This document shows positions 45,639 through 58,171 of a DNA stretch of 64,000 nt, in pieces. Below the pieces are notes generated by a model, which saw only the letters and a list, made by a program, of their open reading frames with translations, had not been told where the DNA came from and did not search any database. The first letter of the stretch is position 1. Each line of letters begins with the position of its first letter. Origin of the DNA: Pohlia nutans (lineage: Eukaryota; Streptophyta; Bryopsida; Bryales; Mniaceae); assembly GCA_022496805.1 (NCBI GenBank), contig CM040102.1, forward strand, positions 806,001 to 870,000, written 5' to 3'. A program made the translations under genes and the position numbers.

Positions 45639-48600
45639 TCAATCATCACTAGAATTACCGGTAGCAGTAGACCCTGAGCAAGAGCTAGATGTAGAGCGGC
45701 TCAGTGAACTAATACCATCACAATCAGCCTCAACATCAAAGTATACAAGTGCGTCAGAATTCAACACCTTTGGCTTTGGAATGTGATCCCTAATACCATG
45801 TCGTGCAAGAGCCTGTGCAATAGGTTCAATGTAGCATGGCAACTGAAAAGGTTTGGGTAGGCTCTCAAGAAACTCTGGCCTTGCAAAAAATGCCCTCTGC
45901 ACGGTAAAATTCGTGGTCTTCATTTTTCTGTACAAAGAAAAGAAAATGAACATGAGAACAAGGTGATCAAGAATTTATGAAACAAAGCATCAATTGGAAT
46001 GTTTAGGGTCAAACTTACTTACTGAATCGGGATTTCTTCAACACTCGAACAACCGCTGATGGAACTGCGTGTGGATCCTTTGATGCAGACGATGATGCAA
46101 CAACTGGCTCGGGTTCAAGTTGACGGGCACGCCGCATAGACAATAGCACCCCATCAAACAGCTCTTGGTCCTCTTCCAATGCCACAAGGTGGCGTTGCAC
46201 GCGGCGGCATGCCAACAATGACGCACCTAAAACAATGCATGGAACAAAAATACATGCAATAGTTATAAGTAAAAAGTGAACGAGAAATAGAAACAAATAG
46301 GAAAAATGGAAATATGTTGAAGATATTGAATTCAAGAAATATATAGAAAAAATTGATGTTATAAAAATAAACCTGTCATAGCGGTGCAATCCAAGACAAC
46401 ATCGTTGGGGCGAGAAGTAGCCTCAATCAACATCTGTATGAACTGACTATCCTTCTCACGAGGACCTTGCCAGGGCTTAATTCCATTCATTTTTTGGGAA
46501 CTCTTGGTAGTGAAATTTTGTAACATGTCATCACATCCCACATCTAATCCCATAGCCTCAAGCGCTGGAATAGATCGAAATGCAAACCGTGCAGGAGCAC
46601 CCTCGGGCAACACACGAACCAAGAGGTAAATGCCAAAACGCTGAGTCTGCAACATATAGAACCAAAAGAGTTAGCTAATAGTAATAGCAAAATAATAATG
46701 AATTTTTAAATACTAGGTAGTGCACGAGAGTTTACCGTCTTCAGATGGTTGACTGGTGATGCCAAATGGAGTCGATTCATGCAATATCGTCACAGGCTAC
46801 ATCTAATCCGATAGCCTCAAGAGTTGGGATAGATTGAAATGCAAACCGTCCTCCAGCAACCTCTGGTAACTCACGAACTAAGAGATACACTCCAAACCGC
46901 TGTGTCTGTATCATATAACCAAAAGAATTAGTTGATAGAAAAAGCAAAACAATATTGGAAGAAAAAAAACTAGATAGTGGATGAGAATTTACCGTCTTGA
47001 GATGGTTGACTGGTGATGCCAAATGAAGCCTATTCATGCAACTCCAATCTTTAAACAACGTAAAGCCCGTTGCTTTACTGTAACCAAGAATGTTAGCCTT
47101 GGTAGACTGTCTGTATGGATGGATTACGATGATAGCGCCATCATCAACCAAGTGATTGTCTGCAAAGTCAAAAATCGGGTCAAGCCAATCATCTTCTGCT
47201 GTATTCCACTCTGGAATCTGACCTGGCGAATCTGAGATAGTAGGAACTGGAAGGTTCTCAAGCATGTCCACAAGAATCAGATCAACACATGGATCCTTGC
47301 AGGGCTCTCCTTTGAACACTCGCGGACGGTCCGCTTTGTGCTGCAAAACAAAACAAACACAAATTAGTAAACCGAAAAATCCAAGCAGAACAAAAGAAAA
47401 TAATTGAATTATTAATTGTCAAAGAAGTATGACAAGCATTTTACCTCATCCAAGAAACTCTAAATCCCCACAAACACCTGTGGAAGAGGATCATCTTTGT
47501 TTTGTGGAAGAGCTGCTCCAAGTGAGGTGTTGAGGACCAATTCATCGATCTGCTGGTCCTCTCCTAAGTCTACTAGCTCAAGAATTTGGCCTCAAAATAC
47601 CTTGTCTTGTGAAAGCTCCAAGTATGCAGCATCTCTCTTGGTTCCCCGCTGCTCTTGGTTCTGGTGCTGAGATTCTGCATCAACAACACTAGAAGAAGAA
47701 GGCTTTGGGACTTCTTCTACCTTTGGATTCTTCTTCTTCTCCTCTTTTTTGGCGATCTTCTCAGCTTGTTTGTCAATCCTGGCTTGCTCACGAGCGGCTA
47801 CCTTCTCTTCTTGTTGAGTAATCTTCATGGCCTTCTTCTTGTCTTCAGCTTCAACTTTGGCAATGAGTTTAAGCCGTGCCTCCTCATCAAGCTTGCCTAG
47901 CTCACCAACCAACAAGGCAGGTGTATCGGCAGTCTCAGCTGAGGATTTGAGATCCTTCTCATCAGCGTGAACAAAACCCAACCCACAGTCCAAGTACCAC
48001 CCAACCCCCTTGAGATGTGTGCTAGTCCACGTCTTCAACTGTAGTGGAGAAAACATGCAAAACTCAAAACTCCGATCCATCCAACTCTCAAGAAACACTG
48101 GATGATCTGTCTTGGAAATTGCCTTCTTCTCGAGTAGCTCATGCATGAAGTACCTGTAGACATAAAATCCTGAGCAATTAGTATTATAATTTGATGCAAC
48201 ATTATTTGCAATTATAGGATAAAGAAGTGTACAACTTAAACCAAGTGTGACTGAAAGAAACATACCTGGAAACTACACGTTTGACCACGAGATCAGTACC
48301 CTTAAAGTCCTTGAAGGCAACTGATTTCTTGAAGTGGTCAGTCCCCTTGAAAACGTTAAGAAATGCTTTGTCTCAAAGCTTCACTCTCCAAGATTCTATG
48401 AATTGGGGAAGTGTCTTAGGCTCACTTGGGACATCCATGTTCAAAGGAACATTGTCTTTGTGGACAATATTTTCAAATAATAGAATCATGATATTAAAAT
48501 TGCAGACTTGCAAAGTATGAATGTAGAGAACAAATATAAACAAACAAAATAAAAACGAATATAATAACTCACCCCTGCCCACCATGCAGCCCTCACAATA

Positions 48601-50036
48601 AAAGAAGTGAGACGTTCTTCGTTCACTGGCCTTAAAGGAAACCGAATTGCCTCTCTTGTATGAATAGAGGAGTTCCACCACCTCAGCCATCAGAGCTTGT
48701 GGTGAGGAGGTACAACCGTTGTAGCGATTAATTGAAGCTTGTCTAAAGTGAGCTCCAATTGCGAGGCATTCATACTCCAATGCCTCTCAATCTGTAAGCC
48801 AAGTCATATATCCACCATGAGCAACAGAAAAACAAGCAACTTCAAATAATAATAAATGTAACAAATTGTCTTATACCTCTTGCAGAAACTCGGGCCCAAA
48901 TGCTGGATTGGCAACGGTAGTCATCTTCCCTAACTTCACAATCAATTTTGAAGTCCTTTCCTTGATGCCCATCTTCATTGCCGCCGCGATGCCTTCCCGA
49001 GTAACGTCTTCAGGTTTGGTCTCCTCACGATACACTTGCAGAGCTAAATCACCAGCAGCAGCAATATCTTGCTCTGAACACATCATTGTTAGAAAATTAC
49101 AATGAGTTCAATGTAAAAAATGTAATTTCGAGCAATCAAGGTATAGATATGAAACATACCCGAAACATTAGAGCCGTGAATACATCTGCTTGCAAGGAGC
49201 ACCATCCTCTTTTAACAGAGTTTTGACACCGGTCCATTTCCTCCCGACTCAACAACTCAGTGAAATAATCTAGAGGCATAGTTCCAAATTTGCGAACTTG
49301 GTAAAGTTGATGAACCAAGTTTGTTTTCACGTGGGAGAATTCCGTCTACCTGGAAAAAAACATTAGTGAACTATTAGACATAAGCGGTGAACATTAGAAA
49401 ATCCATGAATTCAAACGAGTCTAACATTTGATTGATGAGTGGAAGATTTTGAAGATAATGTACTCACTTGTTGATATCATTCATCACGTTCATGAGAACT
49501 CCAATTCGTCCCTTTGTCTCCAAAATGACCGTGTCCACCGAATAGTGCCATGATTGGACATTACTGTAGAGTCTAGTGATATGGTTCATCCATGCGATTC
49601 TACGATGGTTACCGTCGCAAATGAAGAACATCTTACCCTTCATGAAGCGCAATGAATCTTAAGAATCTAAAAACTCATCAAATTTGTCACTCTCTGCTTC
49701 CCAGATTGGTCCCCATTCACTTCGATGTTTGGATGACACATGCTCTCCAAGACCTTGCTCGTTCGTAAGAGAAACATACAAAACACAAGCACCTTCGCGG
49801 ATCACATTGCAAAGTAGGCGTTACCATAGGCATCACGACAAGGCGGCAGAGTGGAATGTTGTGTCGTGAAATGTTGACAGGTTGCAAGCGAAGTGCAGCA
49901 AGTGCTGCAACCGTATTGATCTTCTGTAAGTGCCGTATATTGCCTTCGCTAATTCCATCCTATGAGCGTTTTGACCGTCACCGGTCAAAAGCCCATATGT
50001 CCGGCCGGAAAGTGGGTGAAATGTGGACGCAAACAA
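45639..50036 (-). pseudogene. ParB/Srx-like plus beta-class DNA methyltransferase-like gene, decayed
   Basis: Multi-exon. Exons supported by splice sites include about 50036-49465, 49349-49160, 49071-48877, one ending at 48266, 48153-47601, about 47585-47445, 47340-46993, 46650-46388, 46227-46023 and 45923-45639. The N-terminal exon has FICDGNHRRIAW, matching the DG(Q/N)H motif of the 1368-aa protein. A charged coiled coil (KQAEKIAKKEEKKK) follows, then LILVDMLENLP at the motif IV position, WLDPIFDFADNHLVDDGAII, and KPWQGPREKDSQ leading to VVLDCTAMTG joined across an intron to ASLLACRRV...VALEED. The last resembles the C-terminal SAM motif I of N4/N6 DNA methylases (VLDPFaGSG, then E). Breaks: TAA near 49659, TAG near 49348, TGA near 48372, TAG near 47462, and a frame change near 49816. 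The catalytic DPPY is not conserved. Confidence 0.7.
46530..47045 (-). repeat. 257-bp tandem duplication of one exon and intron in the methylase-like gene
   Basis: TTTACCGTCTTCAGATGGTTGACTGGTGATGCCAAATG at about 46731 recurs at 46988 with one mismatch, and the adjoining exon is present twice: TQRFGIYLLVRVLPEG (near 46650) and TQRFGVYLLVRELPEV (near 46905). Quoted in pieces, the two copies match over at least 250 bp. The duplicated exon would place the same beta-hairpin twice in the methylase-like fold. Confidence 0.8.
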
Positions 50037-50759
50037 TGGATTCTCTTAAATTCACATGGAACTATGCAATGCTAATTCAAATTCCAACCAAGATACAAGA
50101 TACACAAATGATTCAACTCAATTCCCCATCCAATATGTAAGTCCAGCAGTGGATCAAGCCCCAAATCCACCACAATTGAGCTTAGGAAGCTACAATTGCC
50201 TTCCTTTGATCCCTAGGGGTCATTGGCTCAATTATGGAGGCCAAATGGGGCCCAAACCTACCCAAAAATCCCAAAATGCTTCAAACTAAACTTCTACAGC
50301 ACACAAGCAATATTCCAAGGAGCATGCAAATCCCATACACATACTCATAGGTCATTCTAGCCATACAAGAGACAATTTAAATGAGGTATAAGGGTTCTCT
50401 AGGCAGATTTTGGCAGCGGTTCCGCGTATACCTCAATATTCTCAAAATCAAGCCCTAATTTCAGAACACAACCAACACTAAACCATCCACATGCAACCAA
50501 CAAGCCACATACAATTAACTAGCAACCAAACATCAAATGCAAACAACATTCAAAACTTGCATGCATCCAAACAATCCATACAAACCACACAATTTTTGGG
50601 GCAATTAAATTGCCATTTTCAATGTTAAGTTCAAATCTAGACTACTAGCATTCTAAAACATTAAATCAAATGAAAAAAATTGCAAGAATGTAGAAAAAAT
50701 GAAAAAAAGATCTCCCTCCATGTTTTCCCCCGCCGCTGCTGTACCCCTGGCCACAAAAA

Positions 50760-51100
50760 CGGCCGTCAGTCCCTCGTCCTTGATCCACTGAGGACGAGCT
50801 TAGTTTTGTTGGAAAGACGACTTGAAGACGCTCCCGAATCCAAAGGCTCGTCTCCTGGTTCCTCTCAAATCTCGAGTTATGGCGCCTCAAAGTTGGTCTT
50901 TTCATCTGCCGCCACAGCGGACACACCTCCACTTGAACGGCCGCCACTCCTCTGTCCTTGATCCGCTGAGGACGCGCTTAATCTTTTTGGAAAGACAACT
51001 TAAAGACGCTCCTAAATCCAAAGGCTCGTCTCCTGATTCCTCTTCGATCCGGAGTTATGGCGCCTCAAAGTCGGCCCTCCAATCTGCCGCCATAACTCTA
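50760..51100. repeat. 178-bp tandem duplication
   Basis: GTCCTTGATCC(A/G)CTGAGGAC at 50776 and 50954, CCAAAGGCTCGTCTCCTG and GAGTTATGGCGCCTCAAAG occur in each unit in the same order. Confidence 0.85.
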
Positions 51101-51634
51101 GATCTACAATCCTACACACACCCGGAAAAACACACACGAGAGCCAAAACTAATTCCCTCAAGCGGAAGCGACAGGGTGGGACTTGAATTCCACCAAAACT
51201 ACATCCATCCACTTCCATCTAAATCCTAAACTACCACTTCACTCTCACTCAACCGGGAGCACAATACACACTCACTCTACTAATCAATTAACGAATAATA
51301 AACCCTATCTAATCAACCAAAGAATAAACTCAACAATAGCCTACCAGATAGAACTAAACCGATAAGGATTTAAAGGACCAAAATAACGGACCAAAAGGAA
51401 TAACTAGGATAACTCGTAGAAAAATCTAGTAAACTAAACAAAACTCACGAACTAAAATGATAATCAACCATCATAGAATAAAATCATAGAGTAAAATAAA
51501 GGGCAAACGGCCCAATTGCACGTAATTGCAAAATCGAATCGGTAAACGTAACTAAACACAACAATTTATCTAGATAAAAAGGAATTTAATAATTGTCGAT
51601 AAAAACCGGATACTAAGGGAAATAAACCCGGGAA

Positions 51635-51730
51635 ATGCCTCGGTTAGACAATTATAAATGCCTCGGTTAGACAATTATAAATGACTCGGTTAGACAATTA
51701 TAAAATGCCTCGGTTAGACAATTATAAATC
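51635..51730. repeat. 23-24 bp tandem repeat, four copies
   Basis: TGCCTCGGTTAGACAATTA starts at 51636, 51659, 51682 (as TGACTCGG) and 51706. Confidence 0.9.
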
Positions 51731-51790
51731 GCTAAACATCCAAAAACTATCGAACTAAGAATTCAACGCAAAGTGAGCCGGTTCAACGGT

Positions 51791-54700
51791 TCACACATCC
51801 ACAGTCTGGACAATAGGACTCTTCTCAACGTCTTCGTCAGCATCGTCACCAATCCCCGGTTGAGGAGTGAGACTATCCTCTCCATCGTCTGAATTGTACT
51901 TTGGTGTCTCGAGATCCTGCATGCGTAAAAGAAACGTTTGTACGAAATTTGAGATTTGTATAAATCAAGTTATTTTATAAACCATTGTAGTCAAGTCCAT
52001 CAAGGAGAATTGATGACGAGCACAATTGAAAAGAACAAGCCTGAATATCCTGCCAATGGACTACAGGGCCAATATCAACGTGGCGATCACAGACCAGCTC
52101 AACACGAACGTTCTGGACCATCTCAGCACGAACAACAAGGACCATGTAGAACTCAAATGTAGATCCCACGCGAAAACACGCAGAGGTCGCATGCTGGCCT
52201 AAAAATCTCTCCTTCATCTCTACCGTCGGCCTCGAGGGCACACCACGTCCACCATGCATTCACCCAAAAAACCGCATCAAAATATCATGGGACTAGTACG
52301 AAGCAATCCAAGAGGGGACTTTAAAAGGCAAGAGGCCGACGCCAGCATGAAATTATCTTACAATCTGACCATCTAAAGCTACAGGAACTCCAACAAACTC
52401 GCATGGCTTAACCCCCAGCCTTTGCCCAAATGTGGCACATGTAGCACATCCATCTGGCTGAGGGTGCTCCAAGATAGGGCTCGGGCTCGTCAAGTGGCGC
52501 CACACGTGGCCTATCACACCCCCCTCTAGACAACCGTCGGCCCCGACGGCACTCCACGACTCCGTAGCCTTTGCGATAAATCACGCACACAAAGCAACTA
52601 GCCAAAGCTCGCGTCATGACGACAGGGCGCCATGACGTCACAAAGACCAGACACGCGCAGAATGAGTTTGACTCACTGCTCACAGAAGATATTGCCACTC
52701 GTGGTCAAAGATTCAAAGCATTTATATTCAAAGCACCCACAAGAACAAACCATCCCAGAACTTGACCCAAACAGTTTCACGTCACGGCGCGCGCTGTTAG
52801 TTTCACGTCACGAGGTGTCACACTTGGCCAAACCCCACTACCGCGAATCTCCCTTCGGCCCCAGGGCACTCCAGGACCCCCAGCACTTGCACCAAATGGG
52901 CACGTAAAGCATGCAAATTCTGGCTCAGGTCGCTACACTTCAGGTATCGCGCGACGGCTGTTGGGGGAAGGCTTGGCCGCTGAGCTCCACTCGCGACGGC
53001 AGTGGCGCATCACGAATCGCCACACTTGGCCAAACCCCACCATCTCCACTCTACCGTCAGCCCTGAGGGCACTCCAGGACCTCAACACTTCCACATGCCC
53101 GTCACCAACACAAGAAAAGTCTGGCTCATAAAGTCAGGGCTAAGAGAGGGGCCAGTGTGCCCAACAGTGCCATTAAGAGTTAATCACATCACGCGAGTTC
53201 ATCACATCACGACCATCTGGGGAAAGGCTAGGGCTTTGGATATACTCCGTGAAGGGAGTGGCACCTCACGTGGCGCTAGTCGTGGCCAAACCCCACGACG
53301 AACAATCTACCGTCGGCCCCGAGGGCACTCCTGGACCCCAGCACTTCCACGCGCCCGTCACGCAACACAAGCAGAGTCACGGCCAAGAGAGGGGCCAGTG
53401 TGCCCAACAGTGCCATGACAGCGGGACCTAATTACGCATGGGGCCTAACCATCACGAGAGATCATCACAACACGAGCATTTGAGAGAAGGGCCAATTCAT
53501 GAAGGAGACGCTCACAAATCAACATGACGTGCCACCCCTGGCCAAACTCCACCACCTCCATTCTACCGTCGGCCCCGGGAGCACTCCTGGACCCCAGCAC
53601 TCCTATTCACCCGTAACGCAATGCAAGCAAAGTTCGGCTTAAAAGTGAGGGCTAGAGAGGGGCCAGTGTGTGTCCAACATTGCCATGACAGAGGGATTCT
53701 ACTTACGCATGGGGCCTCACACCACGAGATTCTGGAAATATGCTAGGCCTCTGGATAGACTTCGTGATGGGAGTGGCACGTCACGCGCCACCACTCGTGG
53801 CCAAACCACACAGCCAACAATCTGCCGTCGGCCCTGAGGGCACTCCTGGACCCCAGCACTTCCACACGCACGTCACGCAACGAAATCAAACTTTGGCTCA
53901 AACCTTAGAGCTAGAAAGGGGCCAGTGTGTCCCACATTTTCATGACAGCGGGGGTCAACAACACGAGAGTTTATCACAACACGAGCACATGAGGAGGGCT
54001 TGTCCGCTATGCCATTCCCGTGACGACAGTGGCACGGCACGAGGCGCCAACAGTGGCCAAACCCCACCTCCCCCAATCTACTGTCGGCCCCGAGGGCACT
54101 CCAGGACCCCCACGCATTTTCACACGCCCGTCACGAAACGCAAGCGAGGTCTGACCAGTGTGCCCAACACTGCCGCAACAGAGGGATGCTCAACACGCTT
54201 GGGGCCTCATCATCACAAGCGTTCATCACAACACGAGCACTCTCAAACAACATGCAATCCACGACTTGGCCAAAACAGTAGTATGGCTTGCAGTGTGCGC
54301 AACACTGCCTCGTCACGAGGGTTCTGCGTGCGCTTGGGGACTCCACATCACGAGAGATCCAGAACCACGAGCAACTGGACATCACGAGAATCATGAGCAC
54401 CTCGACATCACGAGCATCACGAGCATCACGAGCAACTCGACATCACCAGCATCACGAGCAAATCACGAGTAACTTGTCATCACGAGACTCCAAGGACTGG
54501 TTCCCAAGATCATGGCAGAGCTTGCGTCAAAGCGAGTGCTTTCCAACACCGCCGTCACCTCCAGGGTGGTGCAAGCTCCACCACGAATCCAAGTTCCACA
54601 CCAGCACACAAGTAGAGAGCTCGGCCACGACGTGTGGCTCGAGTTTTGCCCAGAGCATAGTCCCTCCAAACCACCGTCGGCCCCGAGGGCACTTCCTCAC

Positions 54701-56032
54701 CCCCCCCACATTTGCCCACAACTCGCACTAGTATCAAGCCTGAAGTGCCCATTGTAGGGCTCTCACTTGGCCATGACAGTAGTGTGGCTTGCAGTGTGCG
54801 CAACACTGCCTCGTCACGAGGGTTCTGCTAGCGCTTGGGGACTCCACATCACGAGAAATCCAGAACCACAAGCAACTTGACATCACGAGAATCACGAGCA
54901 ACTCGACATCACGAGCATCACGAGCAACTCGACATCACCAGCATCACGAGCAACTCGACATCACCAGCATCACGAGCAACTCGACATCACCAGCATCACG
55001 AGCAAATCACGAGTAACTTGTCATCACGAGACTCCAAGGACTGGTTCCCAAGATCATGGCAGAGCTTGCGTCAAAGCGAGTACTTTCGAACACCGCCGTC
55101 ACCTCCAGGGTGGTTCAAGCCCCACCACGAATCCAAGTTCCACACCAGCACACAAGTAGAGAGCTTGGCCACAACGTGTGGCTCGAGTTTTGCCCAGAGC
55201 GTAGTCCCTCTAAACCACCGTCGGCCTCGAAGGCACTTCCTCACCCCCCCACATTTGCCCACAACTCGCACTACTATCAAGCCTGAAGTGCCCATTGTAG
55301 GGCTCTCACTTGGCCATGACAGAAGTGTGGCTTGCAGTGTGCGCAACACTGCCTCGTCACGAGGGTTCTGCTAACGCTTAGGGACTCCACATCACGAGAA
55401 ATCCAGAACCACGAGCAACTTGACATCACGAGAATCACGAGCAACTCGACATCACGAGCATCACGAGCAACTCGACAACACCAGCATCACGAGCAAATCA
55501 CGAGTAACTTGTCATCACGAGACTCTAAGGACTGGTTCCCAAGATCATGGCAGAGCTCGCGTCAAAGCGAGTGCTTTCCAACACCGCTCTCAACTCCAGG
55601 GTGGTGCAAGCCCCACCACGAATCCAAGTTCCACATCAGCACATGGGAATGAACCAGGCTCATGCATCAAATGCAGACATGGTCTTTCTCACTGAACCCC
55701 AAATGGTTTCCCAACACATTTAATCTTCATGACAACATACTCAAAGAGGGGTAGCATTTTCTTACCTCGTATGTGGGCTGTAAGTTGCTTGATCCAAGCT
55801 GGGTCCTCGCCATCCCTTGCCCCTCCGTCTCAGGTGCAAATTCCTGAACCATACAACATGTGATTAATGCTCATATATATCTTCACAAAACAAATGATTG
55901 GCATTCAAATTCCTTGTCTTCATGAGTGCCATTCACATTTGTAAAGTAATCACGCCTTACCTGGTGCACGAGATTCTCATTAGGTGGGTCAGGTCCCCTC
56001 CCTCCCGCGGTCGATCCTCTGGTCTTCCTCAT
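51791..56032 (-). CDS. Small 91-aa protein with a 3.85-kb repeat-filled intron (predicted)
   Basis: Three exons with consistent phase and consensus sites: 56032-55961 (ATG, MRKTRGSTAGGRG, donor CAG|GTAAGG), 55843-55766 (acceptor TTCAG, donor GAG|GTAAGA) and 51916-51791 (acceptor GCATGCAG, ending in an acidic tail and TGA). Each exon is an exact number of codons (24, 26 and 41 plus stop). The protein is polar and probably disordered, with no known domain. The second intron is the CACGAG-rich tandem array. It might be the 5' part of a longer transposon gene with other 3' exons. The gene lies between arrays of opposite orientation, as a transposon gene would between subterminal repeats. Confidence 0.4.
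52210..55660. repeat. Tandem array, 255-bp unit passing into a 500-540-bp unit, CACGAG-rich
   Basis: CCGTCGGCCCCGAGGGCACTCC or a close variant recurs near 53053, 53311, 53565, 53823 and 54083 (about 255-bp period), with more diverged copies from 52223. It then recurs near 54675 and 55218. From 54280 the unit lengthens: TGGCTTGCAGTGTGCGCAAC is at about 54285, 54786 and 55328. Inside the long units, ATCACGAGCA and ACTCGACATC alternate as a 10-16 bp inner repeat. ORFs across it are repeat-derived and not genes. Confidence 0.85.
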
Positions 56033-56159
56033 CGCAGCCTGGATTGTGCAGTGGCGAAATAAAAAGGCAGTGAGAAGACGTATTCGATAGTGCGCTACTG
56101 ATGTTGCAAGGTCAGATAGCGCGCTACTGATCCGTGCAAGGGTTAAACTTGATGGGAAA

Positions 56160-56480
56160 CAATGGAGCTCGTGACACAGCAAGACAAGGGAGCTCGTGAG
56201 ACAAAAGGACAGGAGGACAAAGGAGCTCGTGAGACAGAGAGTTAGGGAGACAAGCCAGCTCGTGAGAGAGGATGAGAAAGTAGCTCGTGTGTGGAGATTA
56301 GGTGAGCCAGCTCATTCGAGGAGAAGAACGAGCTTGCTCGTGAGACCGGGAGCTCGTGACACAGCATGACAAAGGCGCTCGTGAGACTGACAGACAGGGA
56401 GAGCAGACAGCTCGTGAGTGGCTCGTGCGCGGAGATGAGCACGTGCGCGGAAATGAGGTTTAGGAGCTCGTCACACCAGG
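56160..56480. repeat. CTCGTGA cluster, inverted relative to 52.2-55.7 kb
   Basis: About fifteen CTCGTG boxes, mostly GAGCTCGTGAGAC or CAGCTCGTGAG, in 320 bp. This is the reverse complement of the TCACGAG motif that fills the array on the other side of the small gene. Confidence 0.8.
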
Positions 56481-56861
56481 AGCTCCAGCATCAAGGTGCT
56501 TGAGCGCGCCGATGAAGTGGAACCCTGAAATCACCCCTGTCGTACCACAATTTTCTAAACCCTGACCCTTAGCTAAGCTATCACCCTAATCCAATGGATT
56601 CACAACCGTTGCACGGGTCCATGTGTGCATATGAACGATGTCCTCTATAACACCTAACTATATGACACGTTCCAGATATCATTCTTTAGGATCTGAAAAA
56701 CAATATTATACAAAATTGGTCACTGCGTTCAAAATTAAACTAATGTCCTAAAGAATCTAATTCCCTCAACAATTCACGAAAGTACATAAACGTCTTCAAA
56801 ATACAAAGATGGCATACTATATAATCAAAGTACAATATTCCATTAGTGGATAGTATCTTAC

Positions 56862-57158
56862 AATGGATGGTGTAGGATGGGCCAGGACCCTATCGACGTT
56901 GTCTTCGTTGATAGCCTGTTTCACGTCTACCGCTTCTTCAACTTCTTGCAAGCTCGCCAAATTCGTCACTTCTTCTCCACTAAAATCTATTCTCACACCC
57001 TCGAGATTCTCAAGAGTAGACAGTCGTGACATGTGTTTCGTGGATCTCATCCTCGAGCGTGCCAATTCACGTCTGGTAGAATATAGTACCCTCCCTCGTC
57101 TTCTACTCTTCGTCTGCCCACGAGAACTCTGTGAGTTACTTGAACTTCCATTCAGCAT
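56862..57158 (-). CDS. Uncharacterised exon, Arg/Ser-rich start
   Basis: ORF from ATG 57158 (MLNGSSSNSQSSRGQ, then KSRRRGRV), ending at a donor-like ATT|GTAAGA at 56862 so more exons are expected. About 99 residues, basic first and acidic after (NLEGVRIDFSGEEV). No family recognised. Transcribed away from the plus-strand gene at 57696, so 57159-57695 may be a shared promoter region. Confidence 0.35.
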
Positions 57159-57695
57159 CTGCCCAGTTGATAGTCGAGCATACTAGAACTTGCTATAGAT
57201 ACACTATCTAGATTACCAGGCAAGATGAGCTGAGACTGAGCTCAAATAAATTCTATATCATGTGTCCGTTGTCACTTCACAGTATAACAAGCGCTAGATA
57301 TGTGTACTGATCACGACTATTGATGCTATATATGATTGCTCGTGCCTCCCACGAAATACGATGTCATTGTCATAGCAACGGCGTGTCAGTATCTTTAAAT
57401 TACGGATGCTTGCTTTAGAGAAATCTAATTGCCCACATGTCCATATCTATTATGATTCACCAACTTTATACTTCGCCGTCTAATACCTTGCTATATAAGG
57501 CAAGGTACACCATATTCTACTAGTTCTAAACAAAACATACTTTTCATCTGTTAGTCATGTACTACGCAGTCCACGTGAACGCTCGAAGAAGTTGACATTC
57601 AATATTGACTACACTGATTGAATTTATACGAAGGGTGAGAGAACTAGATTATCTCTTTGTGATCCAACTCAAGCTTTGTCTAAATCTAAACACCA
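57159..57695. promoter_or_regulatory. Intergenic region between divergent genes, with TATA box
   Basis: TATATAAG at 57492-57499 lies about 200 bp before the plus-strand ORF. Nothing else stands out. Confidence 0.35.
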
Positions 57696-58171
57696 GTGAT
57701 GGATGCTTTGGAAGTTCAATGTGAAGAGAAAGTGCTGGACTTCGAAACCATTGAGAGATTGATGATGGGAAACAAAAAAGACTATCCCGTAGTGTCAAGG
57801 AATGGGTGTCAGGTGCAGATGATGAATGCCATCAACAGCTTGGAGGGTGCAGTGGAACTCCGGATGGCGAATTTCCAGACATTTAGGACTCCAAGATCGA
57901 CCTCGCAACGATTTTGCTAGACAAAGATGTTCTATTTTCCTACCAAGTCCCCTGTGGAATATGGGACGCCCGCCCTCGACATCCTCTTGTCTGGAGGCTC
58001 ATGTGGTCTCATTGTGTTTGTCAACTCATAGGACTCCCCGATCCTTGCAACCTTGAAAGCGAGGGTGTTCCAATTGTGTCAGAAGACATTGCAGCTGCCG
58101 TCCAAGACTTCTTCGACGATAAACCGAAGCCTCCGTTCTGGGGTTGCGTCTCTAGCGTCATGCCATTCTAG
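57696..58171 (+). pseudogene. Uncharacterised small gene, frame broken
   Basis: First ORF 57696-57920 (MMDALEVQCEEKVLDFETIE) ends in TAG; the second, in another frame, runs to TAG at 58169-58171 and contains LLDKDVLFSYQVPCGIWD and EDIAAAVQDFFDDKPKP. The second frame reads back to a TAG near 57884. Either a short intron or a frameshift joins them. The proteins look globular and do not match a family that I recognise. Confidence 0.35.

Larger units (their letters stand above)
50141..51790. other. Spacer with short tandem duplications
   Basis: No supported gene. It contains a 178-bp tandem duplication (50760-51100) and a 23-bp tandem repeat (51635-51730). Confidence 0.6.

Noticed and set aside
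52956..55700. His/Ser/Thr-rich ORFs up to 218 residues
   Set aside because: They are translations of the CACGAG array and change frame with each unit.
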